Shown here: piece by piece, positions 26,120 to 35,701 of the stretch
Numbering within the stretch: position 1 is the first letter of the stretch
How the letters are laid out: every line of letters starts with the position of its first letter
Made by a program: the position numbers and the translations under genes
Notes under the pieces: generated by a model
Databases searched by the model: none
Seen by the model: only the letters and a program-made list of their open reading frames with translations
What the model was told of the DNA's origin: nothing
From: Sporosarcina koreensis
GTDB lineage: Bacteria; Bacillota; Bacilli; Bacillales_A; Planococcaceae
Direction of reading: 5' to 3'
NCBI RefSeq assembly: GCF_000826145.2
Contig: NZ_LN651335.1
Coordinates: forward strand, 346,737-410,736
Length of the DNA: 64,000 bases

Positions 26120-27307
26120 TCAGGAATGTGCCAGTTCAAGCTGGACTTTCGGTCCGAAGAATTCGAAGTGGACTTTTTCTTCATCCAACCCCATTGCATA
26201 CAACTCGCTGATGACTGCCTGCATGAACGGAGTCGGTCCGCAGACATAGACGTCACTGCCATCCAGGACATTCTTCTCCAGGAATTCACGGTTGATGAAT
26301 CCGTCGCCTTCTTCGGAGTAGAGGGCTGCGTAGTTTGATGAAGACAGGGAGTCATTCATCTCGCGGACCACTTTGTCGAACGCCTGGTGGTTCCGTGTGC
26401 GTGCGGAATGCAGGAAGGCGACCGGACGTTCAGGTGCAGTGCTTGCGATGGTCTCGAACATCGCCATCATCGGCGTGATACCGACACCGCCGCTGATCAG
26501 TGTGACCGGTGTATCCATTTCCATGTCCAGATAGAAATCACCTGCAGGTGCGCTGAGTTCAACTGTATCGCCCACGTCCAAGTGATCATGGAGATAGACG
26601 GACGCTTTCCCGTTCGGATTGTTGTCCGCTTCCCGTTTGACGGAAATACGGAATGTTTCCCCATTCGGAGCCTGTGACAGGCTGTACTGGCGGATCAATG
26701 TATTTTTCTCACCGGGAATGTCGAGTTTGATGCTGATGAATTGGCCAGGCTTATACTGAGGGACTTTGCCGCCGTCCACTGGCTTGAAATAGAAGGAAGT
26801 GATGACTTCACTCTCTTTGATTTTGTCGGAAAGGACGAAGCCTTTGAAGAGCTTCCAGCCGCCTTCTTCCGCTTCCATCTGGTCATACATGCCTGCTTCC
26901 ACGCCGATGAACGCATCCGCAATCACGCCGTACGCTTGCTCCCAGGCGTTGAGGATTTCAGGGGTTGCTGCGTCGCCGAGCACTTCTTTGATGGCGCCGA
27001 GCAGGTATTTCCCGACAATCGGATACTGCTCGGGTACGATTCCGAGTGACACGTGTTTGTTGGCGATCTGGACGACCGCCGGAACGATCGCTTCCAGGTT
27101 GTCGATGTATTTCGCTGCTGCGAGCACAGTATTCGCAAGTGCTGTCTGCTGACGGCCCTGCTCCTGGTTCACGTGGTTGAAAATATTCAAAAGTTCAGGG
27201 TGGGCTTCGAACATGTTCTTGTAGAACACAGTTGTAATTGTTTTGCCATGCTGTTCGAGAACAGGTACAGTAGATTTAACGATATCGATTGTCTCTTGGG
27301 ATAACAT
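26120..27307 (-). CDS. hmp: flavohemoprotein, nitric oxide dioxygenase
   Basis: This 395-residue enzyme oxidises nitric oxide to nitrate using O2 and NAD(P)H. It has an N-terminal globin (residues 1-140) with the proximal His in [21 protein letters not shown]. An FAD domain follows with RQYSLS, then an NAD domain with [11 protein letters not shown] and [13 protein letters not shown]. Length and order are typical of Hmp. The ATG at 27307 agrees with the family N-terminus ([11 protein letters not shown]), and GAGAGG lies upstream. It is divergent from the NO-sensing repressor gene nsrR, the usual regulatory pairing. Confidence 0.95.
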   Translation of the reverse strand: MLSQETIDIVKSTVPVLEQHGKTITTVFYKNMFEAHPELLNIFNHVNQEQGRQQTALANTVLAAAKYIDNLEAIVPAVVQIANKHVSLGIVPEQYPIVGKYLLGAIKEVLGDAATPEILNAWEQAYGVIADAFIGVEAGMYDQMEAEEGGWKLFKGFVLSDKIKESEVITSFYFKPVDGGKVPQYKPGQFISIKLDIPGEKNTLIRQYSLSQAPNGETFRISVKREADNNPNGKASVYLHDHLDVGDTVELSAPAGDFYLDMEMDTPVTLISGGVGITPMMAMFETIASTAPERPVAFLHSARTRNHQAFDKVVREMNDSLSSSNYAALYSEEGDGFINREFLEKNVLDGSDVYVCGPTPFMQAVISELYAMGLDEEKVHFEFFGPKVQLELAHS

Positions 27308-27362
27308 AATTGGACACGACCTCTCGTAGTTGGTGAATTCATCGTACCGCACATGGATTTTA

Positions 27363-27386
27363 AAAGCTATATAGAAAATACATCTT
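27363..27386. promoter_or_regulatory. candidate NsrR site between hmp and nsrR
   Basis: The minus strand carries AAGATGTATTTT (plus 27375-27386), matching the conserved half-site of NsrR operators. The partner half to the left (AAAGCTATATAG) is degenerate. The position between divergent hmp and nsrR is where an operator is expected. Confidence 0.45.
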
Positions 27387-27466
27387 TACGCAATGTTCAA
27401 AGGTTAGCCACATTTCATTCAAAAAATGGTCAACAATTCAATAACGAAAAAGGAACGGTGAACAGA

Positions 27467-27913
27467 ATGCGGTTAACGCTCTATACGGATTATTCGCTCC
27501 GTGTGCTCATATACCTTGGTGCCAAGCCGGTGGGGGAACGGGCGACGGTCCAGGAGATCTCGGCGGCTTTTCATATATCGAAGAATCATCTGACGAAAGT
27601 GGTGCATGAACTCGGAAAAGCGGGATACATCGAGACGGTCCGCGGCAGAGGCGGCGGCATCCGGCTGAAACTGCCGCCGGAGCAGATCAATGTCGGCATG
27701 GTCGTCCGGCAGACGGAGGACGACTTCCAGCTTGTGGAATGCTTCAACAGGGAATCGAATCAGTGTGTGCTCGCGCCTGCCTGCAGGCTGAAAGGGGTGC
27801 TGCAGGAAGCGCTCCATGCCTACTTACGGGTGCTGGACGATTACACAATCGCCGACTTTGTCGAAAATCGGCAGGAGATTGAACAGCTTCTGTTTCCGGG
27901 ACCCCTGACATGA
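27467..27913 (+). CDS. nsrR: Rrf2-family nitric oxide sensor NsrR
   Basis: This 148-residue Rrf2 regulator has an N-terminal winged helix (MRLTLYTDYSLRVLIYLG...VQEISAAFHISKNHLTKVVHELGKAGYIETVRGRGGGIRL). Three cysteines, C92, C100 and C106, are spaced as in NsrR Fe-S ligands (ECFNRESNQCVLAPACRLKG). NO attack on the cluster relieves repression of hmp. The ATG at 27467 matches the family start; an in-frame GTG lies nine bases upstream, and the open frame from 27353 is unlikely to be used. It is paired divergently with hmp. Confidence 0.92.
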   Translation: MRLTLYTDYSLRVLIYLGAKPVGERATVQEISAAFHISKNHLTKVVHELGKAGYIETVRGRGGGIRLKLPPEQINVGMVVRQTEDDFQLVECFNRESNQCVLAPACRLKGVLQEALHAYLRVLDDYTIADFVENRQEIEQLLFPGPLT

Positions 27914-27966
27914 TGGTAAGATGAAAAGGATTGCAAAACGCAAACGTACTTAGGAGGAATGGAACT

Positions 27967-28893
27967 ATGAACAAAGTGCTTGTATTCGGCCACAAAAATC
28001 CCGATACGGATTCCATCGCTTCTGCGATCACATACGCCTATTTGAAACAGCAGATCGGCATGGACGCAGAGGCGGTAAGACTCGGTGCGGTCTCCGAGGA
28101 AACACAATACGCGCTGGATACCTTCAGCTTCAAAGCACCGCGTCTGACAGAGCGTGTCTCTGATGAAGCAGCACAGGTCATCCTCGTGGATCATAACGAG
28201 AAACAGCAGAGTGCCGACGATATCGATGATGTCCAAGTCATTGAAGTGATCGACCACCACCGCGTCGCGAACTTCCAGACGAGCGATCCGCTCTATTACC
28301 GGGCGGAACCGGTCGGCTGCACGGCGACGATCCTGAACAAACTGTTCAAGGAGCACGGCGTTGAAATTCCGAAAAACATCGCGGGCCTGATGCTGTCCGC
28401 CATCATTTCGGATTCCCTGCTGTTCAAATCACCGACCTTCACGGAGCAGGACAGGAAAGCGGCGGATGAGCTGGCGGAAAAAGCGGGTGTCCATGCAGAA
28501 GAGTACGGCATGAGCATGCTGAAGGCAGGCGCCGATCTCAGCAGCAAATCACTGGAAGAACTTATCACACTGGATGCGAAGACCTTCGAAGTCGGCGATG
28601 TAACGATGGAGATCGCACAGGTGAATGCAGTCGACCTGAATGATGTGCTGGGCCGCAAAGATGACCTCGTCTCCCTGCTGACAGATGTAGTATCTGTGAA
28701 GAAACTCGATCTATTCCTGTTTGTCATCACGGATATCATTAACAGTGATTCCGTCGCAATTGCGGTCGGCGAGAAAGCATTCGCCGCCATGTCGGCATTC
28801 CATACAGTCCCTGCGAATGATATGGCGGTGCTGAAAGGGATCGTGTCACGCAAAAAACAGATTGTCCCTGTATTAACGGAAGCCTTTAAGTGA
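27967..28893 (+). CDS. ppaC: manganese-dependent inorganic pyrophosphatase
   Basis: This 308-residue family II pyrophosphatase of the DHH superfamily hydrolyses PPi to drive biosynthetic reactions. Metal ligands are visible in [14 protein letters not shown], in VDHNE and in the DHH motif [13 protein letters not shown]. The C-terminal DHHA2 domain contains [10 protein letters not shown]. The length is standard. The ATG at 27967 is chosen because AGGAGG lies upstream and [16 protein letters not shown] is the family N-terminus. It is monocistronic with its own terminator. Confidence 0.95.
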   Translation: MNKVLVFGHKNPDTDSIASAITYAYLKQQIGMDAEAVRLGAVSEETQYALDTFSFKAPRLTERVSDEAAQVILVDHNEKQQSADDIDDVQVIEVIDHHRVANFQTSDPLYYRAEPVGCTATILNKLFKEHGVEIPKNIAGLMLSAIISDSLLFKSPTFTEQDRKAADELAEKAGVHAEEYGMSMLKAGADLSSKSLEELITLDAKTFEVGDVTMEIAQVNAVDLNDVLGRKDDLVSLLTDVVSVKKLDLFLFVITDIINSDSVAIAVGEKAFAAMSAFHTVPANDMAVLKGIVSRKKQIVPVLTEAFK

Positions 28894-28904
28894 ACAATGG
28901 AAAG

Positions 28905-28947
28905 AAGCTGTCCGGTGAGCGGGTATCCCCTCACTGGGCAGCTTTTT
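28905..28947. terminator. terminator between ppaC and Rieske oxidoreductase
   Basis: AAGCTGTCCGGTGAG pairs with CTCACTGGGCAGCTT (two G-U pairs) and is followed by T residues. Confidence 0.85.
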
Positions 28948-28963
28948 TGCTGGTTGCATGATG

Positions 28964-30343
28964 TTATTCGGACAGGTCGAGCGGGCGGACAGCGGGTCCT
29001 TCGAGCACAGTTCCGTCCTTCCGGAAACGCGACCCGTGGCATGGGCAGTCCCATGTTTCATCCGCCTTGTTCCACCGCGTTCTGCAGCCCATATGCGTGC
29101 AGATTGGGGTATCCGTGCGCTGGACATGCCCCGTTGTGAATTCCTTTGCGACATAACCGGTTGTCTTCAGCGCCTGAAACAGCAGGGACCCGAACCCCGT
29201 CCGGTCAGGTGCGTATAAGCTGATTGCCGGATTTTTCGTACCTGTGATGACGTCCGTGATGATACGCGCAGCAGCCAATGAGTTCGACATGCCCCACTTC
29301 CGGAAGCCAGTGCAAATGTGGACATACGGCATGGAGTCGGAGATCGGCCCCGCGTACGGAATACAGTGCGGTGCGGTGGGATCCTGTGCAGACCACTGGT
29401 GGGCGGGCCCGCCGAGGTTATATACGGTCTGCAGTTCCTGCGCCAGCCGGCTGTACCGCTCATCCGTATCTCCTGTGCTGCCGGCGACATGGCCCTCCCC
29501 GCCAAGCATGAAATGGGGACGCCCGTCGATGAATGCCGTCCGGATCGATCGTTTTTTCTGATCGGTTGAAAGATACTGGTTCTGCAGCGGCATGTCTGCG
29601 GGTGCCGATACGACATAGGACCGCTTCACTTCGAGTTTCAGGACGTTCAATCCGCGGATGGCTTCGATCGGATAATGTGTACAGAGGATGAGTTCGTTGA
29701 ATCGGACAACAGCGCCAGATGCAAGTTCCAGCGATTTGTCCTTCAGATCCATCGAGCGGACATCGCTCTTTTCATGGATGCCGGCACCTTCCTTCATGGC
29801 CAGCTCGCACAAGTGCTGGCCGAACCGTACTGGATGCAGCTGTGCCTGATCATGGATCGTCAGTGTGCCGAGGATATCGATCGGCAGCTCGCTGTTCAGT
29901 TTCCGGTCACCGTGAATTCCGATCTCCTGGTAGGCGGCTGTCTCGTTTTCGATCTGCTGGAGTCCGTCTGCCGTGCTGGCGTAGAGGACAGACTGGCTCG
30001 TGCGCAGCTCATCGCCTGCCGCAATCGACTCGGCGAACCGGATCGCTTCGTCATTCGTCCTATAATAGAGACGGGCAGCATCCGCTCCGTGTTTTTTGAT
30101 AAGTTCAGCGTATATGATGTCGTGCTGGGTTGTCAGCTTTCCTGTATTGTTTCCGGAAGCTCCCTCCAGAATACGGTCCTTCTCGAGAAGTACGACATGC
30201 TTGCCGGTTTTCGCAAGCAAGTAGGCTGCGGTCAGGCCGCTGAGCCCGCCGCCGATGATACATACATCACATGTCACATCTTCCTTCAGCGCAGGCAGTT
30301 CGGTGCGCGGATAGGCGGTTTCCAGCCAAAGTGAGTTCAACAA
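28964..30343 (-). CDS. FAD oxidoreductase with C-terminal Rieske domain (YhfW-like)
   Basis: This protein is about 459 residues. An N-terminal DAO-type FAD domain (DVCIIGGGLSGLTAAYLLAKTGKHVVLLEKD) is fused to a C-terminal Rieske [2Fe-2S] domain with CTHMGC and CPCHGSRF ligands. The overall pattern matches B. subtilis YhfW. It probably oxidises an amine or amino-acid-like substrate and passes electrons to the cluster; the substrate is unknown. The frame opens at 30370, but GGGAGGGG lies six bases before a TTG at 30343, which I prefer. Confidence 0.85.
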   Translation of the reverse strand: MLNSLWLETAYPRTELPALKEDVTCDVCIIGGGLSGLTAAYLLAKTGKHVVLLEKDRILEGASGNNTGKLTTQHDIIYAELIKKHGADAARLYYRTNDEAIRFAESIAAGDELRTSQSVLYASTADGLQQIENETAAYQEIGIHGDRKLNSELPIDILGTLTIHDQAQLHPVRFGQHLCELAMKEGAGIHEKSDVRSMDLKDKSLELASGAVVRFNELILCTHYPIEAIRGLNVLKLEVKRSYVVSAPADMPLQNQYLSTDQKKRSIRTAFIDGRPHFMLGGEGHVAGSTGDTDERYSRLAQELQTVYNLGGPAHQWSAQDPTAPHCIPYAGPISDSMPYVHICTGFRKWGMSNSLAAARIITDVITGTKNPAISLYAPDRTGFGSLLFQALKTTGYVAKEFTTGHVQRTDTPICTHMGCRTRWNKADETWDCPCHGSRFRKDGTVLEGPAVRPLDLSE

Positions 30344-30518
30344 ATGGGTCCCCTCCCAGTTAGTCGGCAAGCAGTACTGTCAGTATTCCCCGAATCGGGG
30401 GAATTTAACGGGGCTTCTGCATAGAATGGAGGAATGGGGATACTCGTACCTCTTGTCAAAAAACGAGATTCACAGCATACTGATAAAGTGTCTTGAACTT
30501 TTGAAAGGATTGGGTGCA

Positions 30519-31436
30519 ATGACGAAGCAGCAATGGGTGACAGACTTACAATCGGAAATTACAAAGGGGCAGCTTTTGCTGGATGAACCCCTGTCAGCTT
30601 ATACAAAGACGCAGCTCGGCGGCCATGCCGATCTGCTGGTCATTCCGGAAACGGAAGAAGAAATGCAGTCGGCCGTCCGCTATGCACATGAAAATGATAT
30701 CCCGATACTGCTGCTCGGGAACGGATCGAATATGGTCGTCCGGGACGGCGGTGTTCGCGGAATCGTGCTGCACCCCGTGAGATTGGATACGATCACGATT
30801 GACGGAACGCATGTACACGCGGGGGCAGGTGCGCATATCATCGATGTCTCCCGTGCTGCAGCGGCAGCCGGGCTGACCGGTTTCGAATTTGCCTGCGGTA
30901 TCCCGGGATCCGTCGGTGGCGCGATGGCCATGAACGCAGGAGCTTACGGCGGGGAGATCAACGACATCATCGTCCGCTCGACCCTCATGGACCGGACCGG
31001 CCGCATCTTTGTACTGTCAAAAGAGGAGCTGCAGCTCGGCTACCGGAAAAGCATCATAGCGGATGAAGGCTATTTCGTTCTGTCATCCGATTTCGAGCTG
31101 GAGCCCGGTGACCAGGAGGCGATCGACGCCAAGGTTGCGGATCTGACGTTTCAGCGTGAATCCAAACAGCCGCTTGAATATCCATCGGCCGGCAGTGTGT
31201 TCAAACGGCCGCCGGGCTATTTTGCGGGCAAACTGATCCAGGACAGCGGTCTCCAGGGCAAAGGCATCGGAGGCGCGGAAGTCTCCACTAAACATGCAGG
31301 ATTCATCATCAACAAGAACAATGCGACCGCCACGGACTATATCCGCACGATTGAAATGGTGCAGGCGGAAGTGAAAAAGCGGTTCGGTGTCGACTTGGAA
31401 CGGGAAGTGAAAATCGTCGGTGAACCGGCTGAATGA
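30519..31436 (+). CDS. murB: UDP-N-acetylenolpyruvoylglucosamine reductase MurB
   Basis: This 305-residue FAD enzyme reduces UDP-GlcNAc-enolpyruvate to UDP-MurNAc in peptidoglycan precursor synthesis. The PCMH FAD-binding domain shows LLGNGSNMVVRDGG and GFEFACGIPGSVGGAMAMNAGAYGGEI. The substrate domain has YPSAGSVFKRPPGYFAGKLI, with the catalytic Ser, and GGAEVSTKHAGFIIN. The sequence fits type II MurB of Bacilli. The ATG at 30519 behind AAAGGATTGGG is taken as start. It stands alone, closed by a very strong terminator. Confidence 0.95.
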   Translation: MTKQQWVTDLQSEITKGQLLLDEPLSAYTKTQLGGHADLLVIPETEEEMQSAVRYAHENDIPILLLGNGSNMVVRDGGVRGIVLHPVRLDTITIDGTHVHAGAGAHIIDVSRAAAAAGLTGFEFACGIPGSVGGAMAMNAGAYGGEINDIIVRSTLMDRTGRIFVLSKEELQLGYRKSIIADEGYFVLSSDFELEPGDQEAIDAKVADLTFQRESKQPLEYPSAGSVFKRPPGYFAGKLIQDSGLQGKGIGGAEVSTKHAGFIINKNNATATDYIRTIEMVQAEVKKRFGVDLEREVKIVGEPAE

Positions 31437-31452
31437 ATGCACAGCTCTTTAC

Positions 31453-31498
31453 AAAAGGCCTGCCCGGAAAGTCGGATGACTTTCCGGGCAGGCCTTTT
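31453..31498. terminator. very strong bidirectional terminator, murB / USP
   Basis: A perfect 21-bp stem at 31453-31473 pairs with 31478-31498 around a GGAT loop, ending in TTTT on both strands. Confidence 0.93.
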
Positions 31499-31508
31499 CT
31501 GTGCTTTC

Positions 31509-32183
31509 TCAAGCGTCGAGTTTACAGCTCACTTCCGACGGCCTTTCCACGCGGTCATCCGTAATCCGGACCTGGCACATCTTGCCGTCGTGCATGAATT
31601 TGAAGATCCCATTATTGAAATCGGTTCCCGTCTCCTTGAAGAAGATCCCCTCGAACCGTGCGTTCTTTGTATAGTTGAACGTCACGCGGTATCCTTCGCC
31701 GTCATCCGTCAAATAAGCCCGAAGACCTTTTTCGAACATCCCTTCCACGTCATGCTTGATGGAGCGGGCGACAGAGACGACGTGGAAATCGACGAACGTG
31801 ATCTCGCGGAGAAGCACGTTCATGAACGACCCTTTCGTGATCTCCTCCCAGCGGCTCTGGGCGGTCTGGCCGATGATGATCTGGGTGATATTGCGGTCAT
31901 GTGCGACTTGTTTGATGACTTTGGCGGTCGGCCGGCTTTCGTTATCCCGGATGATGAATTCATCGGCATCGAGTTCTTCCGCCAGCTCACGCCATCGGTC
32001 GACGTACGCTGATTTTTCAGCATCCATCTCATCCAGCGGAAGTGGGTCGACGGTCAGGATATAAAGCGGGCAGTCCAGAGCGCTTGCCATCTGAGAGCCC
32101 CGCCGGATGAGACGTTCACCGTTCGGTCCGTAATACACGCAGACAAGAATGCTCTCGTCCATGCGTCCTTTCACTTTTCCCAT
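31509..32183 (-). CDS. free-standing KdpD-type universal stress protein
   Basis: This is a 224-residue soluble protein. Residues 1-140 form a Usp domain of the KdpD type: ESILVCVYYGPNGERLIRRGSQMASALDCPLYILTVDP and ITQIIIGQTAQSRWEEITKGSFMNVLLREITFVDFHVVSV. About 80 further residues (HDVEGMFEKGLRAYLTDD...CQVRITDD) match nothing I recognise. There is no kinase domain. In KdpD the same domain binds c-di-AMP in some Firmicutes. It lies divergently beside the Mrp Na+/H+ antiporter operon, suggesting an ion-stress role, which is inference. GGAGGGAACG precedes the ATG. Confidence 0.75.
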   Translation of the reverse strand: MGKVKGRMDESILVCVYYGPNGERLIRRGSQMASALDCPLYILTVDPLPLDEMDAEKSAYVDRWRELAEELDADEFIIRDNESRPTAKVIKQVAHDRNITQIIIGQTAQSRWEEITKGSFMNVLLREITFVDFHVVSVARSIKHDVEGMFEKGLRAYLTDDGEGYRVTFNYTKNARFEGIFFKETGTDFNNGIFKFMHDGKMCQVRITDDRVERPSEVSCKLDA

Positions 32184-32274
32184 CGTGTCGTTCCCTCCAT
32201 GAATCGTATTGCTGTCCCAGTTGTCAGCGTACGCAGCCCATTCGAGTGCCAAGGCAGGCGCAGTCGTGTATAAT

Positions 32275-32543
32275 TTGAAATGAAACGAAAAAACACAGCG
32301 AGCAGCATGCAGACGATGCCCGAACCGCGGATCCGGTTCCGGGGTGCTGCGTTATGCTCATGTCGGACTCATTATCGCCGGCTTTCCCGGCCGCGTCAAC
32401 CCGTCCCGGCAATTTCTCCGCAGATTTGCGAATCTCCGCTGTTCATTGTGCTCTGTTCCTGCATGTTTTCACCTGTGAATTGAATTGCCGCATTTCCCTG
32501 CAGGCCTGTTTGTGTTCTGTTTCACGATTGGGGGTACGACGTA
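32275..32543 (+). other. long leader of the mrp operon
   Basis: A TATAAT at 32269-32274 with a poor -35 implies an untranslated leader of roughly 260 bases before mrpA. It contains a hairpin near 32319-32342, with CCGAACCG facing CGGTTCCGG, inside a longer GCAGCA/TGCTGC frame. Short open frames here lack an SD and family resemblance. No intrinsic terminator is seen. Confidence 0.4.
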
Positions 32544-34946
32544 TTGATCATTCCGCTGCTCATCCTGCTGCCGTTTGCAGCGTCCTTATTTGTCCCTTCA
32601 CTGTATACATACGTACATAGCAGAAAAATCGGATGGGCCGTGCTGCCTGTCCCGCTCGTTCTGTTCATCATCCTCTGCCTGCAGATTCCGAATGTGGCTG
32701 CAGGGGAGACCGGCTACCATACGATCCGGTGGCTGACCAGCGCCGGCATCCATTTCACCACCCATCTCGACGGGCTCAGTATGATTTTCGGCCTGCTGAT
32801 CACCGGTATGGGGACACTGGTCGTCATCTATTCGACGTACTACCTGTCCGAGCGCGAGGCACTCGGACGGTTCTATATGTATCTGCTTCTCTTCATGGGA
32901 TCGATGCTCGGCGTCGTGTTCTCCGATAATATCCTGGTCCTCTATGTGTTCTGGGAACTGACGAGTGTTTCGTCATTCCTGCTGATCGCGTTCTGGCATC
33001 AGCGCAGACGGTCGCGTGAAGGTGCGCAGAAGGCGATGCTGATCACTGTCACAGGCGGTATCGGGATGCTCGTCGGGTTCCTCATGCTGCATTCGATGAC
33101 GGGGACATACAGCATCCATGAGATGATCGGCATGGCGGGGGATCTGCCGTCGCATGATCTGTTCATACCGTCGATGCTGCTGGTCCTGCTGGGCGCTTTT
33201 ACGAAGTCCGCCCAATTCCCGTTCCATATATGGCTTCCAGATGCGATGGAAGCACCGACGCCGGTCAGTGCATATCTGCATTCGGCGACGATGGTGAAGG
33301 CGGGCATCTATGTGGTGGCGCGCTTCATCCCGCTGTTTGGCGGAAGTGAGCTATGGTTTTATCTGGTGACATTCACAGGTCTGCTGACGCTTCTATGGGG
33401 TTCGTTCAACGCGGTGAGGCAGTATGACCTGAAAGCGCTGCTCGCCTATTCGACCGTGAGCCAGCTCGGATTGATCATGAGCCTGCTCGGGATGGGGTCT
33501 GCCGTAATGTTGGACTTACCGGGAGCTGATCTCAGCCTCTTCGCAGCTGCAGCATTTGCTGGACTTTTCCATCTCATCAACCATTCCACGTTCAAAGGCG
33601 CCCTGTTCATGATCATCGGAATCGTCGACCATGAGCTCGGTACGCGGGATATCCGCCGGCTCGGAGGTCTTGCGGTTTTCATGCCGGTGACCTTTACGAT
33701 TGCGCTGGCGGGCAGCTTCTCAATGGCAGGGCTGCCGCCGTTCAACGGCTTCCTCAGCAAAGAGATGTTTCTCGAAGCCAGCCTTGCTGTCCAGCAGCTG
33801 TCTCTTCCTGGAATCCATGTCTGGGTGCCGGTTGTGGCATGGCTTGCGAGTGTCCTGACGTTCGTCTACTGCCTGATCATCGTGTTCCAGACATTCTTCG
33901 GCCGGCAGCAGCAGTCCCCCGCATGGGTGGACCGCGGCGCGCATGATCCGCAGCCGGGAATGCTCGCTGCTCCGGGCATCCTCGGACTGCTGATCCTCGG
34001 GCTGTTCTTCATCCCGAATATCCTTGGTAAATGGATCCTCCGGCCGGCGATGGACGCGATCTATCCGGCATACAGCGGAATACCGGAGCTGGTGCCTCAT
34101 ATTCGGGCATGGCACGGGTTCAGTCCGGTGCTCTGGATGACGCTCGGCATCATCACGGCCGGCGTCTTCCTCTATGTGTTCCTCCGTAAGTGGCGGGTCC
34201 TTTATACTGTCCCGCCATTCAGCTGGAAGATCGACAACATGTATTCACTGCTGCTCGTGCAGCTGGAAAGCCATTCGCATCATCTGACGAAACGGTACAT
34301 GACGGGGCATCTGCACCGGTACTTTCTGTATATCTTCTCGTTCTTCATCGGCATGATGCTGGTTGCGCTGGCCTTCATCTGGCGGCAGGCATTCGATCTG
34401 TCGAATGATTCGCTCGTCAACGTGAACGAGTACTTGCTGACCGCTGTCATGATGGCGGCGGCGATCTCGATCCTGTTTGTCAGATCCAGACTGATCGCCA
34501 TCCTGCTGAATGGGGTGCTCGGCTTCACGGTCGCATTCCTGTTCGTCGTCCTGAGTGCACCGGATCTCGCGCTTACACAGATTGTCGTTGAGACGGTGAC
34601 GACGGTGCTGTTCCTGCTGACGTTCCGTTTCATGCCTGACTGGACGAAGGAACGGACGTCACGGAAAGTGAAGGCGGGAAATGCGGTGATTGCCGTCATG
34701 ACAGGCCTTATCGTGATCGTCACGGCTCTCGCGGTGCAGGGGAACCGGCTGGCGGCGCCCATTTCAAAGTTTTTCGAAGACACGGAGGAGATGCGGGGGG
34801 GCGGCAATATTGTGAATGCCATCCTCGGGGACTTCCGTGCGTTCGATACGATGCTTGAGATCGTCGTGCTGTTCATCGGCGGTCTCGGTGTCTATGTGCT
34901 TATCAAACTGAAGAGCCGGAAGGGGGACGGCCCGCATGAAGATTAA
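32544..34946 (+). CDS. mrpA: Mrp Na+/H+ antiporter subunit A
   Basis: This 800-residue membrane protein is related to respiratory complex I NuoL. The proton-channel core carries FTKSAQFPFHIWLPDAMEAPTPVSAYLHSATMVKAGIYVVAR (about residues 210-255) and the NHSTFKGALFMIIGIVDH lysine helix. A C-terminal MrpA-specific extension follows. With MrpB-G it forms a hetero-oligomeric Na+(Li+)/H+ antiporter for alkali and salt tolerance. It starts at TTG 32544 behind a GGGGG run. It overlaps mrpB by 11 bases. Confidence 0.95.
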   Translation: MIIPLLILLPFAASLFVPSLYTYVHSRKIGWAVLPVPLVLFIILCLQIPNVAAGETGYHTIRWLTSAGIHFTTHLDGLSMIFGLLITGMGTLVVIYSTYYLSEREALGRFYMYLLLFMGSMLGVVFSDNILVLYVFWELTSVSSFLLIAFWHQRRRSREGAQKAMLITVTGGIGMLVGFLMLHSMTGTYSIHEMIGMAGDLPSHDLFIPSMLLVLLGAFTKSAQFPFHIWLPDAMEAPTPVSAYLHSATMVKAGIYVVARFIPLFGGSELWFYLVTFTGLLTLLWGSFNAVRQYDLKALLAYSTVSQLGLIMSLLGMGSAVMLDLPGADLSLFAAAAFAGLFHLINHSTFKGALFMIIGIVDHELGTRDIRRLGGLAVFMPVTFTIALAGSFSMAGLPPFNGFLSKEMFLEASLAVQQLSLPGIHVWVPVVAWLASVLTFVYCLIIVFQTFFGRQQQSPAWVDRGAHDPQPGMLAAPGILGLLILGLFFIPNILGKWILRPAMDAIYPAYSGIPELVPHIRAWHGFSPVLWMTLGIITAGVFLYVFLRKWRVLYTVPPFSWKIDNMYSLLLVQLESHSHHLTKRYMTGHLHRYFLYIFSFFIGMMLVALAFIWRQAFDLSNDSLVNVNEYLLTAVMMAAAISILFVRSRLIAILLNGVLGFTVAFLFVVLSAPDLALTQIVVETVTTVLFLLTFRFMPDWTKERTSRKVKAGNAVIAVMTGLIVIVTALAVQGNRLAAPISKFFEDTEEMRGGGNIVNAILGDFRAFDTMLEIVVLFIGGLGVYVLIKLKSRKGDGPHED

Positions 34947-35361
34947 CGACGTCATCCTGCGCACGGTGACCAAAATCATCGTGTTCATCATCCTGACATT
35001 CGGTGTGGAGCTGTTCATCTCGGGACACCATGACCCGGGCGGCGGATTCTCGGGCGGGCTTGTACTCGCCTCGGCCCTGCTGCTGCTCTATATGACATAC
35101 GATATTGAAACGGTCCATCAGGGAATTCCGTTCGATTTCAAGAAGATCGCAGGACTCGGCGTGTTTCTGGCTGTTGCCGGAAGCGCCGTGCCCATGCTGT
35201 TCGGCAATTCGTTCCTGACCCAGGGGAAGGGGGAGGTCCTGCTTCCTATTTTCGGAGCGACGGAGATTTCCATGGTGCTGCTGTTCGAAGCGGGTGTCGC
35301 CCTGACAGTGGTCGGAGTCGTCGTCACGGTTCTTCTGACGATCAGTGAGGATGTGAAATGA
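34936..35361 (+). CDS. mrpB: Mrp antiporter subunit B
   Basis: This 141-residue membrane protein has four helices. The MnhB-domain signature HHDPGGGFSGGLVLASALLLLYMTYD lies near residue 32. It is an essential subunit of the Mrp complex. The start overlaps the mrpA 3-prime end, and mrpC begins two bases after its stop. Confidence 0.94.
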   Translation: MKINDVILRTVTKIIVFIILTFGVELFISGHHDPGGGFSGGLVLASALLLLYMTYDIETVHQGIPFDFKKIAGLGVFLAVAGSAVPMLFGNSFLTQGKGEVLLPIFGATEISMVLLFEAGVALTVVGVVVTVLLTISEDVK

Positions 35362-35362
35362 T

Positions 35363-35701
35363 ATGGAAACGTTACTGACAGTTCTGGTAGGTGTCCTGGT
35401 CATGGTGGCGGTCTATTTGCTGCTGTCCCGGAATCTGCTGCGCATCATCCTTGGATCGGCCGTCCTGTCCCATGCCATCCATCTCCTGCTCCTGACGATG
35501 GGCGGCCTGAAGAAGGGGGAGGCGCCGCTCGTCTCGGAGGATGGCTCCGCCTACGCGGATGCCCTGCCGCAGGCGCTCATCCTGACGGCGATCGTCATCA
35601 GTTTTGCCGTCACTGCATTCCTTCTGGTCCTCGCCTACCGTATCTACCGGGAGACTGGATCGGACAATCTGGACGGCGCAAGGAGGAGTCTCGATGACTA
35701 A
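35363..35701 (+). CDS. mrpC: Mrp antiporter subunit C
   Basis: This 112-residue NuoK-like three-helix protein has LLLSRNLLRIILGSAVLSHAIHLLLLTMGGLKKGEAPL and DALPQALILTAIVISFAVTAFLLVLAYR, both typical of MrpC. It sits in the membrane next to MrpD. Its stop overlaps the mrpD start by eight bases. Confidence 0.94.
   Translation: METLLTVLVGVLVMVAVYLLLSRNLLRIILGSAVLSHAIHLLLLTMGGLKKGEAPLVSEDGSAYADALPQALILTAIVISFAVTAFLLVLAYRIYRETGSDNLDGARRSLDD

Noticed and set aside
32280..32483. 67-codon open frame in the mrp leader
   Set aside because: There is no SD, the composition is Arg/Pro/Cys-rich and it resembles no family; treated as untranslated leader.
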